From Planctomycetia bacterium (GTDB taxonomy: Bacteria; Planctomycetota; UBA8108; SXIK01), in assembly GCA_005772855.1 (NCBI GenBank), contig SXIK01000081.1, positions 1 through 60,355 on the forward strand: a stretch of DNA of 60,355 nucleotides, written 5' to 3'. Each line of letters starts with the position of its first letter. Position 1 is the first letter of the stretch. Below, piece by piece: positions 18,914 through 27,923 of this stretch. A model generated the notes under the pieces. That model saw only the letters and a program-made list of their open reading frames with translations, made no database searches and was not told the origin of the DNA. A program made the translations under genes and the position numbers.

Positions 18914-19858
18914 TTACGAGGTGACCGGGGCGACGTGTGCGCCCTTCGCCGGTACGGCCGGGGGAAGAATTACACTTTCGATCACATGGATCACTCCATT
19001 CGAGGCGTCGATGTCCGTCGCGGTGAGACCAGCTCCGTTGATGGTCGCCGCGCCATTCTTCATGGCCGCAGTCAAGTTGCCTCCGTGGACAGTCTTGAGT
19101 TCCGTCTTGCTCAGGACTTCATTCGAGAACACGCGGCCTGGCATGACGTGGAACTTCAAGATTGCAGCCAGTTTCTCCTTGTTCTCGGGTCGTAGCAAAT
19201 TATCCACAGTGCCGGCCGGGAGCTTCGCGAACGCGTCATCAGTCGGAGCAAACATTGTCAACGGCTTGTCTCCCGACAGCACGTCGACCAGTCCCGTCGC
19301 ATTCGCGGTGACGAGCAGCGTCTTGAAGATACCGGTCTTGTTCGCAGTCTCCGGGATGCTGTCGGTCGACGGCAGAAGGACTTGGTCGATCACATGGATC
19401 ACCCCGTTGGAACAAAGGATGTCAGTGGTTACAACACTAGCTTGATCAACATAAACTTTTCCGCCGTTTACCTTGATGTCGACCCGCTGGCCATTGACAG
19501 TGGTCGCCGCCTTCAGTTTGACCACCTCCGCGGCCCTCACCTGCCCGGGAACAACATGGTACGTGAGCACGGCGATCAGTCGCTGCTTGTTCTCTGGCTT
19601 CAGCAGAGTCTCAATTGTTCCCCCGGGCAACTTCTGAAACGCTTCATCCGTCGGAGCAAAGACGGAAAAGGGCTCCTTGCCCTGCAGCGTCTCTACCAGC
19701 CCGGCCGCTTGGAGTGCCGCAGCGAGCGTCTTGAACGAACCCGCCTCCACCGCTGTTGTAACAATGTCCTTTGTCGCCTTGCCTTGCGCCGTTGCGCATC
19801 CCTGTCCCACGCACAGCACCACGGCAACAGCTGCGCCAGCCATCAGTCGCTGAATCAT
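18914..19858 (-). CDS. Secreted protein with two fasciclin (FAS1) domains
   Basis: 314 residues from the ATG at 19858, with a hydrophobic signal segment (AGAAVAVVLCVGQG) at the N-terminus. Two FAS1 repeats follow, about residues 35-165 and 170-305. Each has the H1-type motif (PFSVFAPTDEAFQKLPGG; PLTMFAPTDDAFAKLPAG), a YHVVPG or FHVMPG motif, and the H2-type ending (SNGVIHVIDQVLLP; SNGVIHVIESVILP). FAS1 domains mediate adhesion or extracellular interactions; fasciclin genes are also often seen near light-stress gene sets. Unlike its downstream neighbours it is fully intact, and it has its own terminator. A possible operator or promoter lies upstream at 19.92 kb. Confidence 0.93.
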   Translation of the reverse strand: MIQRLMAGAAVAVVLCVGQGCATAQGKATKDIVTTAVEAGSFKTLAAALQAAGLVETLQGKEPFSVFAPTDEAFQKLPGGTIETLLKPENKQRLIAVLTYHVVPGQVRAAEVVKLKAATTVNGQRVDIKVNGGKVYVDQASVVTTDILCSNGVIHVIDQVLLPSTDSIPETANKTGIFKTLLVTANATGLVDVLSGDKPLTMFAPTDDAFAKLPAGTVDNLLRPENKEKLAAILKFHVMPGRVFSNEVLSKTELKTVHGGNLTAAMKNGAATINGAGLTATDIDASNGVIHVIESVILPPAVPAKGAHVAPVTS

Positions 19859-19923
19859 TGTCCGGTTCTCCCAATTTCACAATCCTCGGGCCAAACGACG
19901 ACCGACCCACAATAAAACAGTCA

Positions 19924-19940
19924 AATCGTTCAAGACGATT
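19924..19940. promoter_or_regulatory. Inverted repeat upstream of the fasciclin gene
   Basis: AATCGT-TCAAG-ACGATT, two perfect 6-bp arms with a 5-base gap, about 65-80 bp upstream of the fasciclin start. On the minus strand a TTGAAC box overlaps it and an AT-rich stretch (TTTTATTG) follows about 12 bases later. It could be an operator overlapping a promoter, but this is a sequence-only guess. Confidence 0.3.
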
Positions 19941-20380
19941 AAACCGGCACCGTCGCACAGACCTAACACGGTTTCTGAAAAAATGAATTTCAGCCGCCTT
20001 GGAGCCCATTTCAGTAGTCGATCCGGAAGACCCGAGGCCGAGCGAACTCCCGCGCGACTCGCTCTCCCGGGGACCCCGGGAGCGACGACGTCGCGGCTCG
20101 GATCCGAACGTTGAGTACGAATTAAGTGCAGCGGTGCAATCTATCTCGAGACTTTCATCGAGGGACTGTAGGCACATTGAGCTCCACTCCTCAATTCTGC
20201 TATCCGGACCACGGGAGATGGCTCTCCTGCCGGTGGGGTTGACTCACACTGATCACGCCAGCCCCTGCTGGACGCGCAATTGCTTGACCCCACGACATCG
20301 AGAGTTGTGTTATCGACCCCCCTGGCTGTATTTTTGCGGTCATGGACTACGGCCAAGCAGAATACTTCACTGGCATTCGC
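19941..20380. other. Intergenic stretch with a short IS91-like repeat
   Basis: No gene recognised between the fasciclin promoter region and the glycosidase-like gene. On the minus strand, about 20261-20289 reads GGTCAAGNNNNTGCGCGTC then CAGCAGGGGC. This closely matches a segment inside the IS91-type remnant at about 8584-8612, so it may be a tiny piece of the same element. Confidence 0.35.
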
Positions 20381-22084
20381 ATGTGTGCCGCGATGCTGTT
20401 TTTCTTCACCGTGTCCACGAACGCCCAAACGCGATTCATTTATGGCATCCACGACTTCGAGCCCCGCCCGGATGAGTTCACATCGCGTCTCGAAGCGGCG
20501 GACGTGCGCGGGGTCGTCACCGCCACGGAAGCCGTGGGCCACAACCCCACCGACACGTCGGGCAAGGACTACCGATCCGTCTCCTCGCGGGGCCACACGG
20601 TTATCTCACGCCTCAACAACGGTTACTTCCCGCTCGGGACGATCCCTGTTCGCACCGAGTGGAACAACTTCGCGGCGCGCTGCGCGAGCTTCGCATCTGC
20701 TTCGCAGGGCTGCACCCTCTGGGTGATCGGCAATGAGACGAACCTCTCCGGCGAGTGGCCTGCCGAGCCGAACGGCTACAGGAAATACATTTCGCCTGAG
20801 GACTACGCGGACTGCTTCCGCCGCGTCTACAACTCGATCAAGGCCGTGTGTCCAACCCACCTCGTGATCCCCCAGGCCCTCGCGCCCTTTGCCGGGCCTT
20901 ACGGGTCGGGATCCGATCACGACGCCATGCCCATCGATCACGTCACCTACATGCGGCGCATGCTCGAGGCGATCCAGGCCTCCGGCGGCGTTGACGGCAT
21001 CGCTCTCCACATCCCATCTCGCGGGTACTCTCGCGCGGAAGTGTTCAGCACGCAGAAGGTGAACGGAAACTACTGGAGTTTTTTCTGCTACAAGGACTGG
21101 ATCGAGCGCGGCATTCCACAGAAGCTCTGGAGCTTGCCCGTCTACGCTACTGAATCGAACGGCTACTATTTCTGGAAGGGCGGCCACCCGGAGGCCCCGG
21201 CAAGAACTTACGAGCCGGGCTGGGTGAAGATGGTCCTCCTCGAGATCGACCGCTGGAACCACAACGAGGCTCTCGTGGATGGCAAGCCGATCGTCCGCAG
21301 CCTCAACTTTTACCGTTGGTGCTCCGACTGCGATGGCTGGAACATCGACGGCACGCCTCAGGAGAGCCAAATCCTGGCCGACCTCGACGAAGCCGCCGCC
21401 TACAAGCTCGAGTGGCCCGACCGTATGCCCCCGGGCAGGGTACCCTTCACGGTCGACATCGAGATGAGGCCGCCGCCCTTGCAGAAGGAAGAAGCTCCGT
21501 ACCTCGGGGTCTGGCGGAGCTGGGTCTTCAACATCGCTGGAACCAACGCCGTCTCGGTGACGTTCGAGCTCAGCGGGGCGGCAGCGAACGGATCCGATGA
21601 CGACGACGCCCGGCTCCTCGTGGACTCGGACGACCCGGCGGTTGGCACGACGTGGAACACGACCGCAAGCCTCGACGGGTCGAGGGACCAGGGCGCGACC
21701 GCGACGGCCGCGTTCACGCGAAGCCTCTCGCCGGGCCAGCACGTGCTTCGCTTGCAGATCGACGGCACGCCCTTCATCCAGCGCATCCGCGTGTTCAGCG
21801 CCATGCCGCCGGCCGATCGGTTCGTTCGGGGCGACGCCAACAGCGATGCCGTCGTCGACCTGAGCGACGCAGTGGCCACGCTTTTCCATCTGTTTGCCGA
21901 CCGCGCGCTCGACTGCCTCGACGCCGCGGATTCGGACGATTCGGGGGTGATCAACGTCACCGATGTCCTCAGCCTTCTCGGTTATTTGTTCAAGGATGGA
22001 CCGCCTCCGGCAGCACCTGCCGGGTGCGACAGGGACGCGACCAGCGATGACCTTGATCCCTGCGCCAAAGACCGGTGCCCGTGA
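20381..22084 (+). CDS. Secreted glycoside-hydrolase-like protein with dockerin repeats
   Basis: About 567 residues from the ATG at 20381, chosen because it gives a compact signal peptide (MCAAMLFFFTVSTNAQ); an in-frame ATG at 20342 adds 13 residues, and neither has a clear ribosome site. The N-terminal ~350 residues look like a TIM-barrel glycosidase: WVIGNETNLSGEW has the Asn-Glu pair of a clan-A acid/base residue, and LPVYATESNGYYFW could hold the nucleophile Glu. The substrate and GH family are not identifiable. A beta-sandwich-like region follows, with a CBM-like ending (QHVLRLQIDGTPFIQRIRVF). The C-terminus has dockerin-like repeats GDANSDAVVDLSDAVATLFH and DSDDSGVINVTDVLSLLGYL. It shares the LLGYLF ending with the 8.6-11.0 kb protein. 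Confidence 0.7.
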   Translation: MCAAMLFFFTVSTNAQTRFIYGIHDFEPRPDEFTSRLEAADVRGVVTATEAVGHNPTDTSGKDYRSVSSRGHTVISRLNNGYFPLGTIPVRTEWNNFAARCASFASASQGCTLWVIGNETNLSGEWPAEPNGYRKYISPEDYADCFRRVYNSIKAVCPTHLVIPQALAPFAGPYGSGSDHDAMPIDHVTYMRRMLEAIQASGGVDGIALHIPSRGYSRAEVFSTQKVNGNYWSFFCYKDWIERGIPQKLWSLPVYATESNGYYFWKGGHPEAPARTYEPGWVKMVLLEIDRWNHNEALVDGKPIVRSLNFYRWCSDCDGWNIDGTPQESQILADLDEAAAYKLEWPDRMPPGRVPFTVDIEMRPPPLQKEEAPYLGVWRSWVFNIAGTNAVSVTFELSGAAANGSDDDDARLLVDSDDPAVGTTWNTTASLDGSRDQGATATAAFTRSLSPGQHVLRLQIDGTPFIQRIRVFSAMPPADRFVRGDANSDAVVDLSDAVATLFHLFADRALDCLDAADSDDSGVINVTDVLSLLGYLFKDGPPPAAPAGCDRDATSDDLDPCAKDRCP

Positions 22085-22129
22085 GCGTTCCAGGCTCAAG
22101 CACGATCCCGCGCCACGGCCCACGGACTT

Positions 22130-23650
22130 TCATCCGCAGGCAGCTGTATCCCCCAGAACTCGGCCCCCGGGGTAAAGAGTAGTCGCTGCGGCGGCAACCC
22201 CACAGGCGCTCACGCCAGCTGCTCTGGCCGGAAGCGAAATCGTGAGCGCGAACACACCTTCCATGTTCGAGGATGCGCTCACCGTGCCACCGAGAACGGA
22301 GACGCACTGTTTTACCAGCGCAAGCCCGAGCCCACAGTGATGGGCAGCACTGCCTCGCGCCGCGTCACCCCTCCAGAATCTCTCGAACACGTGCCCTGCC
22401 TGCTCGGGCGTCAATGCGCTTCCACTGTTGGAGACGCGAATCTTCAGCAGCTCACGTTCTTCGAAGGTCTCGATCCGTATCCAACCACCGCCGCCGACGT
22501 GATCAACAGCGTTTTCGAAGGCATTCCGCAACACAAGCCCCAACAGCGAGGGGTCGGTCACCACCTCGCGATCAGCCATCAGCTCCCACTCGATCTTGAG
22601 CCGCAGCGAGGAAGCTCTGCCCTCGTAGGGCTTCCAGGCCGAGCGGAGGACTTCATTGGGCAACACACGCTCCGGCCGGCTTACAATCTGGCCAGAATCA
22701 AGCCGCGCGAGAGAGAGTATGCGGTCGACGAGGTGCTGAAGCTTCAAGGTGATCCCCAGGCAATCGCTCAGCGCTTCCTGATACTGGCCGGGATCGCGAG
22801 CCCGCGCGAGGGTCACCTCGATGGTCGAGCGAAGCCCTGCAATCGGCGTGCGGAGCTCGTGCGCCACGTCAGCGCTCAGCGTACGCTCCCGCCTGAAGGC
22901 AGCGTCGAGGCGACCGAGCAGATCGTTCAAACGCGCGGCGACGGACAGGAGCTCCTTCGGTGCGCCGCCCTCGTCGATGCGGGACGAAAGGCCATGCTCA
23001 TCAAGGAGGCTGATCTGCGCCGCAAGCCTCTCGAGCGGCCGCAGGCTTCCCCGGATGATCCACCAGAGAAGAGCCGTGGAGACTCCGATGGCCATCAAGC
23101 TCACCGACGCAATAAAAACAGCCATCCGCGCTGCTGGCTCGTCCACCGGCTCCCTGCCCCGCGCCAGCACCATCGTGACGGTTCGCGCTTTCCACCCTGG
23201 CGTCTCCTCCGCCTTGCTGGTCCCGTCTCTCCGCCTGTCCACTCGGGGCGTGAACGTGACGCCGAGGAATCGCCCCGGCCGGTAATCCGGCAGTATTCCC
23301 GAGCGCAAGAGCGGCGCATCGATGGTGCCGGCCTCTCTCGCGAGGTCCTTCTCGCCAAGCGACCGCGAGCGGAAAAACACGGAGCCATCTTCGAGCCAAA
23401 GCTGGAGATACCCCGGCCGCTCGCCCTGCTCGAGCTCCCGCATGTCAAACTCGTGAAACTCGCCATCAACCTTCTTGGCCCCCTGTTCCATGGTGGACGC
23501 GAGCAAGCGGGCACTTTCGACGAGCACCGAGTCGAGCTTCTGCTCGAGGTCGTGCCGCAAGATCGCATGCAAAATCACGCCCGCGCCGGCAAGGACCACG
23601 GCCATCGCGGTCACCGTGCCCACCACGAGGGTCGCCCTCACGGATCGCAT
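22130..23650 (-). CDS. Sensor histidine kinase
   Basis: Membrane sensor of a two-component system, about 506 residues. The ATG at 23650 overlaps the response-regulator stop by one base (TGATG). Layout: helix at about 8-30; a periplasmic sensor of about 145 residues without recognised motif; a second helix at about 177-200; a HAMP region; a HisKA domain with H-box ADVAHELRTP (phospho-His about residue 264); then HATPase with N-box LRNAFENAVDHVG, an FERFWRG F-box and GLGLALVK G-box. The C-terminal ~30 residues after the kinase domain are low complexity. The domain layout is that of CusS/QseC-like kinases, but the signal cannot be inferred; the cus operon is 15 kb away. Confidence 0.93.
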   Translation of the reverse strand: MRSVRATLVVGTVTAMAVVLAGAGVILHAILRHDLEQKLDSVLVESARLLASTMEQGAKKVDGEFHEFDMRELEQGERPGYLQLWLEDGSVFFRSRSLGEKDLAREAGTIDAPLLRSGILPDYRPGRFLGVTFTPRVDRRRDGTSKAEETPGWKARTVTMVLARGREPVDEPAARMAVFIASVSLMAIGVSTALLWWIIRGSLRPLERLAAQISLLDEHGLSSRIDEGGAPKELLSVAARLNDLLGRLDAAFRRERTLSADVAHELRTPIAGLRSTIEVTLARARDPGQYQEALSDCLGITLKLQHLVDRILSLARLDSGQIVSRPERVLPNEVLRSAWKPYEGRASSLRLKIEWELMADREVVTDPSLLGLVLRNAFENAVDHVGGGGWIRIETFEERELLKIRVSNSGSALTPEQAGHVFERFWRGDAARGSAAHHCGLGLALVKQCVSVLGGTVSASSNMEGVFALTISLPARAAGVSACGVAAAATTLYPGGRVLGDTAACG

Positions 23651-24324
23651 CAAAAAGGCTCCCCGAGCACGTACCCCAGTCCGCGGCGCGTGTTGATCAG
23701 ACGAGGCCAGCCATCTCGTTCAAGCTTCTTGCGTAAATACCCCACGTAGACGTCGACCACGTTGGAGTAAACCTCGGAGCCAAAGTCGTAGAGGTGCTCG
23801 CAGATCTGCGTCCGCGTCACGACCTGATTCGCTCTGAGGGCCAGATATTCGAGGAGGTTGTACTCGCGCGCCGTCAACAAAACGGCCTGGCCCGCCCTCT
23901 TGACCGTGCGGGCGCGCGTGTCGACCTCGAGGTCACCCACCTGGATCAAGGACGAAGCTGTTTCATACCTCCTGCGCACCAGAGCACGTACTCTCGCCAC
24001 GAGCTCGGTAAAGTCGAACGGCTTGATCAGATAGTCATCCGCACCCGAGTTGAGGCCACGGACCCGCTCCGGCACCGTGTCCTTCGCTGTAAGGATCAGG
24101 ACACATACCGTCTTGCGCTCGGAGCGCAGCCGATCGAGGATCGTCAGTCCGTCCAGGCCGGGGAGCATCAAGTCGAGGACGATGACATCAAACTCCTCCG
24201 AGCGAGCATGCCATAGCCCTTCTTCGCCGTCTCCGGTCGCAGTTACAGAGAAGCCGGACTCCCGCAGACCCTGCGTGAGTGACTTCCGGAGGATGTCATA
24301 ATCTTCGATGAGTAGAAGTTTCAT
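23650..24324 (-). CDS. OmpR/PhoB-family response regulator
   Basis: DNA-binding regulator partnered with the overlapping histidine kinase; 224 residues from the ATG at 24324 (MKLLLIEDYD). The receiver domain has the acidic pair at the N-terminus, the phospho-acceptor Asp51 in VIVLDLMLPG, a conserved Thr in LILTAKD, and Lys in LIKPFDF. The C-terminal winged-helix effector includes LLTAREYNLLEYLALRANQV and ends with LINTRRGLGYVL, typical of OmpR/PhoB. It is transcribed first, with the kinase translationally coupled behind it. The target genes are unknown. Confidence 0.95.
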   Translation of the reverse strand: MKLLLIEDYDILRKSLTQGLRESGFSVTATGDGEEGLWHARSEEFDVIVLDLMLPGLDGLTILDRLRSERKTVCVLILTAKDTVPERVRGLNSGADDYLIKPFDFTELVARVRALVRRRYETASSLIQVGDLEVDTRARTVKRAGQAVLLTAREYNLLEYLALRANQVVTRTQICEHLYDFGSEVYSNVVDVYVGYLRKKLERDGWPRLINTRRGLGYVLGEPF

Positions 24325-24949
24325 CGCTTGAGTCCCTGCCACTACTATATCAGCCAGCAGGCGCCACCGGTCGCGGTGAATGCCGGGAAGCACCGCTGAC
24401 TTGCAACTACACGACGACCATATCCCTCCCCTGGAATCTGTACGAGCTCTGTCCGGGTTCCTCGGTCCCTCACGTTGACCTCCAGCGCGAGACCCACTCC
24501 GGGCGCGCAAGTCCTGTTCTCGTTGCCATCGGGCTCAGTTGTGATTCCTGCGACGAAGTCCGCGGCAAGGGTCCAGGGGTTGTACGGTCGGTCGGGGAGG
24601 TCGCAGCAAGTATCATTCCGCGCTTCGAGCTGCTCGCTGCAGAGTTCGTGCGCTTCCTTGAGATCCGCAAGGGCCTCTCTCTGGTAGGCCCTCTTCTCGG
24701 CCAGGCTCGAGAAGTTTTCGCAATCACCAGGCGCGATGGAGTGGTCGCTTCGAACTTCGTACCCGCGAGCCCTCACCAAGTTGCGTGCGCTCCGCTGGCT
24801 CGCGTTACTTCGATCATTCTCCTTCGCGCTGACCCCCTCGTCGCGCCACGGCAGGACAAGACAACAATTCGCCACTGCGACCCCCAGCATGCCACCTCCA
24901 CACCCTGCCATGCTGAAGGGTCGATATCGCCAATTTGCCAATCTTGCCA
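24325..24949. other. Unassigned stretch, possibly degraded coding DNA
   Basis: A minus-strand frame stays open through here into the FAD-oxidoreductase remnant. Its residues (for example LADLKEAHELCSEQLEARND and YNPWTLAADFVAGITT) are not assignable and no start is apparent. It may be a fragment of another protein fused by deletion to the remnant at 24950. No RNA gene or repeat was recognised. Confidence 0.35.
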
Positions 24950-25436
24950 CCCTGAAACTCCTTCCTGAGACCCTGGGGGGAATGACTCGCGAATACCTGG
25001 CGTGCATCGCTCCTGTGGACAACACCGAATGTACAGGGCCAACATGAGAGGGCCATGAGAATTCGCAGCACGGATTCGAGAAACTGCCCCCCGGCAACGG
25101 TTGAAACAACCGCCCGATCATCAGCGCCGAGAAGCCCGCGCCGTGAAGGGCCGGGAAGGATGTGGTTTCGGGGTCGCAAGAGGGGTCCTCAGTGGTGCTC
25201 CGCAACAATCCTGAGCGAAGACTCGCGATGCGTGAGTTATCACGGACGGTGTGCCGACCGGAGACGACAACGAACGTGGGGCGACAAGCGGTCACCACCA
25301 CGGGATAGTCCATTCGTGAAACCGTCCACTCTCCCTGCGCTTCCTGAAGCCAACAACCTCTTGAACAAGTCCGCGCCGCAGCGCCAGGCCCAAATGCAAG
25401 CGCCGCCAGGAGGGAGTCCACTGGGGGGCCGTGCAA
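24950..25436 (-). pseudogene. Degenerate second copy of the FAD amine oxidase
   Basis: DNA and translation match the broken oxidoreductase at 14007-15157. SRIASLRSGLLRSTTEDPSC then DPETTSFPALHGAGFSALMI corresponds to LRVASFRSGSLRGTIEDHFR then DPETTSLQALQDAGFSPSMI; the DNA upstream of it (tttcacgaa onward) also aligns. The catalytic and FAD-binding parts are missing or unrecognisable: the N-terminal half is shrunk by deletion, and after about 24950 similarity is lost. It follows the SDR/DUF2867 gene at the same position in which the first copy follows the membrane/SRPBCC gene, so the two regions look like related gene blocks rather than random fragments. Confidence 0.65.
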
Positions 25437-25463
25437 CTTGGTAAGTTCCTGCGTGGCTTTCGG

Positions 25464-26978
25464 TCACATCATGGCTCCCGGCTCGTGCTCTTCAGGGGTT
25501 GCTGCCCTGGTCACGATGCCGCTCGGCGGTGCACGATCACGATCGGAACTTTCGGCAGCCCGGGCCAGATTCCGAAGCATGCCTGCGAACACAAGTTGAT
25601 GGAGCGGATAGATCCCGTACCAATACATTATCCCTGCCAGTCCGCGGGGATCGAAAATTGCGGTTTGGCGAATGGTGCTCCCGTGTTCACAGGGACTGAC
25701 CTCAAATTCCAGCCAGGCGCGTCCAGGCAGTTTCATCTCGGCTTGCAGGCGTAGTCGTTGGTTTGGCTCGAACACTTCGACACGCCAGAAGTCGAGCGGA
25801 TCGCCCTCGTGCAGGTTATCGGGATCGCGCCGGCCGCGGCGGACACCCACTCCGCCGAGGAGCAAGTCCAGGAAACCGCGCAGCCACCACAGCCAGTTCC
25901 AGTGGTACCAGCCGGTCTGACCGCCAATGCGGCGAATCGGCGCGAACGCTTGTTCCGGCGACACAGCCACCGTGATCGTGCGCGAATCCACAATCCGTGA
26001 ACCGAACCGGTATCCCCCCCAGCTCTGCGGTCTTCCGGCCGACGAAAGAGCGTCGGACCAACGAGTTTCGGCAAACTCGCAATCTTCGTTCACGAGGGCC
26101 CGGGCAATGGCGTCGCGAACTGAACGCGGACGCACGGAAAAGACGGCTTCGGCCAGGTTGTTCGAGAGGAGCGTCGGATTCCTCAGACTTTCGACAAGCT
26201 TCCTGCCGACCCGAGCATAGAGCGGAGTAACCAGGCCCAACCAGAGGCTGGATAAATAGGGAGTCAAGAACGGCACGGGAATCATCCACCGCGTCAACCC
26301 ACGTTGCCGGGCGTACTCAAGCATGATCTGGCCATAAGAGACCTGGTCGGGACCGCCGATCTCGTAGACTTGTGAGGAACCTGGCGGGAGTTGCAGAGCG
26401 GCGAGCAGATACGCCAGCAGGTCTTCGATTGCGATGGGTTGCGCTTTCACCCGAACCCACCGCGGGCAGATCATGACTGGAAGTCGCTCAACCAGCGCCC
26501 GGATCATCTCGAACGACAGGCTGCCGGAACCGATCACAATCGAGGCACGAAACTCAATCACTTGCGAGTGGTGCGCCCGCAAAACGTCACCTGTCTCCTG
26601 TCGACTGCGGAGGTGTTTCGAGAGCTTCTCGGCGGGATTGCCGAGTCCGCCCAGATAGACCAGGCGACGAACTCCGGCGTTTGTGGCTGCCTGTGCGAAG
26701 CAGCTCGCCGCGATCCGGTCCTGTGATTCAAAGTCGCGGTTTCCACCCATTGAGTGGACAAAGTAATAGGCGGTTTCAACTCCCTCGAATGCGGATTGCA
26801 TCGACTGGGGCTCGAAGACATCTCCGCGCACGACCTCGGTGGTGGCGGCGACACGGTCCCGCAAGGCTTCAGGCCGCCGCGTCACACACCGAATCTTCAA
26901 GCCACGCTGCTGGAAGAGCGACAGAAGTCGCCCCCCAACGTAGCCCGTGGCTCCCGTCAATAAGATTAGTCCCGACAT
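25464..26978 (-). CDS. NAD(P)-binding SDR (atypical) with C-terminal DUF2867/SRPBCC-like domain
   Basis: 504 residues, intact, ATG at 26978. The N-terminal part is an extended/atypical SDR (NmrA-like) with LLTGATGYVGGRLLSLFQQR, then YYFVHSMGG and RLVYLGGLGN, typical of the two-domain protein usually described as SDR plus DUF2867. The C-terminal ~150 residues (from RIVDSRTITVAVSPEQAFAP, with WYHWNWLWWLRGFLDLLLGG, LHEGDPLDFWRVE and MYWYGIYPLHQLVF) are the DUF2867 ligand-binding-like domain. The family often sits in photolyase/FAD-oxidase gene sets. Here it is the only intact gene between two remnants (SDR upstream, FAD oxidase downstream). The substrate is unknown. Confidence 0.88.
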   Translation of the reverse strand: MSGLILLTGATGYVGGRLLSLFQQRGLKIRCVTRRPEALRDRVAATTEVVRGDVFEPQSMQSAFEGVETAYYFVHSMGGNRDFESQDRIAASCFAQAATNAGVRRLVYLGGLGNPAEKLSKHLRSRQETGDVLRAHHSQVIEFRASIVIGSGSLSFEMIRALVERLPVMICPRWVRVKAQPIAIEDLLAYLLAALQLPPGSSQVYEIGGPDQVSYGQIMLEYARQRGLTRWMIPVPFLTPYLSSLWLGLVTPLYARVGRKLVESLRNPTLLSNNLAEAVFSVRPRSVRDAIARALVNEDCEFAETRWSDALSSAGRPQSWGGYRFGSRIVDSRTITVAVSPEQAFAPIRRIGGQTGWYHWNWLWWLRGFLDLLLGGVGVRRGRRDPDNLHEGDPLDFWRVEVFEPNQRLRLQAEMKLPGRAWLEFEVSPCEHGSTIRQTAIFDPRGLAGIMYWYGIYPLHQLVFAGMLRNLARAAESSDRDRAPPSGIVTRAATPEEHEPGAMM

Positions 26979-27006
26979 GCTGAAATCCCACCGGCTGTTG
27001 CACGAG

Positions 27007-27201
27007 TCATTTCACCGAATCATATCCGGTCGTGGCGGTGAGTCCCAGGCTGCGTGAAGACGTGAAGACCCATGCGATCGACCAGATCGCGAACCCGGCA
27101 GAAACCTCGAGAAATCCCGGCTTCCGAGGCGACAAAGGGCCGGACCCATTCACCGCCCTGAACAACAGGAACATGAGATGAAGGAGTCCGCTGTCGAACA
27201 A
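27007..27201 (-). other. Possible small membrane-protein remnant
   Basis: A 64-codon frame with two hydrophobic segments (GLLHLMFLLFRAVNG and FAIWSIAWVFTSSRSLGL), lying between the SDR remnant and the SDR/DUF2867 gene on the same strand. By position it corresponds to the membrane-protein genes of the first block. I cannot assign it to a family and it may be only a fragment. Confidence 0.3.
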
Positions 27202-27228
27202 GACTGTCGCCTGGATTCCTTGGATGGT

Positions 27229-27335
27229 TCACCTCCGTGGTACGACATTCCTCAAGCCGCCATCGATTTCAATCACTTGACCGGTGATCCAATTGTTCCC
27301 CGTGTCGAGCAGCCAAGTCGCCAGAGAGGCCACCT
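27229..27335 (-). pseudogene. SDR oxidoreductase, C-terminal remnant
   Basis: The minus strand reads VASLATWLLDTGNNWITGQV then IEIDGGLRNVVPRR and a stop at 27229. This is nearly the same as the end of the SDR at 17917 (VASLAYWLLEAENDWITGQV then IGIDGGLGHVVPRR). Only about 35 codons remain; upstream similarity stops abruptly near 27335. It marks the upstream end of the second, decayed light-stress block. Confidence 0.75.
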
Positions 27336-27923
27336 ACGTGCAAGGAGGCCGCCTGGCCGATCACGTCAAGCTCGATGGCAAAAAATCTCGCAAAAAGGCG
27401 CAGGAAGCCGCCGCAGTCAACCGGGTGGCCCTTCACGTCGCGGGCGAGTCTGGTGGGAAGCGTTTTCTCGTGAAGCGGGAGCCTCTCGGCACGAATCGCC
27501 CATTCGACGGTGTGAACCGCGAGCTCGAAGTACCCACGCTCAAGGGTGCGCTGGAGCCCCCCCCCACACAGGAACTTCGAGGTCACTTCCACCGACCAAA
27601 AGGACATAACGGAATTCTTGTAAAAAGTGTGTGGATTGCTCCCAGAAAACCAGCTCGTGCTTTTCAACGGTACCCATGTATAGCCCGAAATGATGAGCAC
27701 GAGCGGTGGAAACAACGCCTTTCCAGCGGCAAGCATTGACGATGAGACACCCTGAAAAACATCGCACCCGGCGCGCACGCGCAACCTGCAAGCCCGTTGC
27801 GAAATCAAATCGTGCATATCACCTTGAAGGTGGTGACTGCGCCGTTCGTTCCGCCTTGTATGAAACCTTCGCCGCGGCTCCCGGCGGCGACCCTCCCCAA
27901 TAAAATTACGTCGGAACCTACAC
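27336..27923. other. Unassigned stretch
   Basis: About 590 bases between the SDR remnant and the phosphorylase pseudogene. Frames are open on both strands but show no recognisable motif and no ribosome site. Nothing is called here. Confidence 0.4.

Noticed and set aside
22130-24324. Assigning the two-component pair as CusRS for the efflux operon
   Set aside because: Domain layout fits, but it lies 15 kb away beyond unrelated genes and the sensor region shows no metal motif.
24345-25436. Single 363-codon minus-strand gene
   Set aside because: Part of it aligns with the FAD oxidase and the rest does not; there is no credible start, so it was split into a remnant plus an unassigned stretch.
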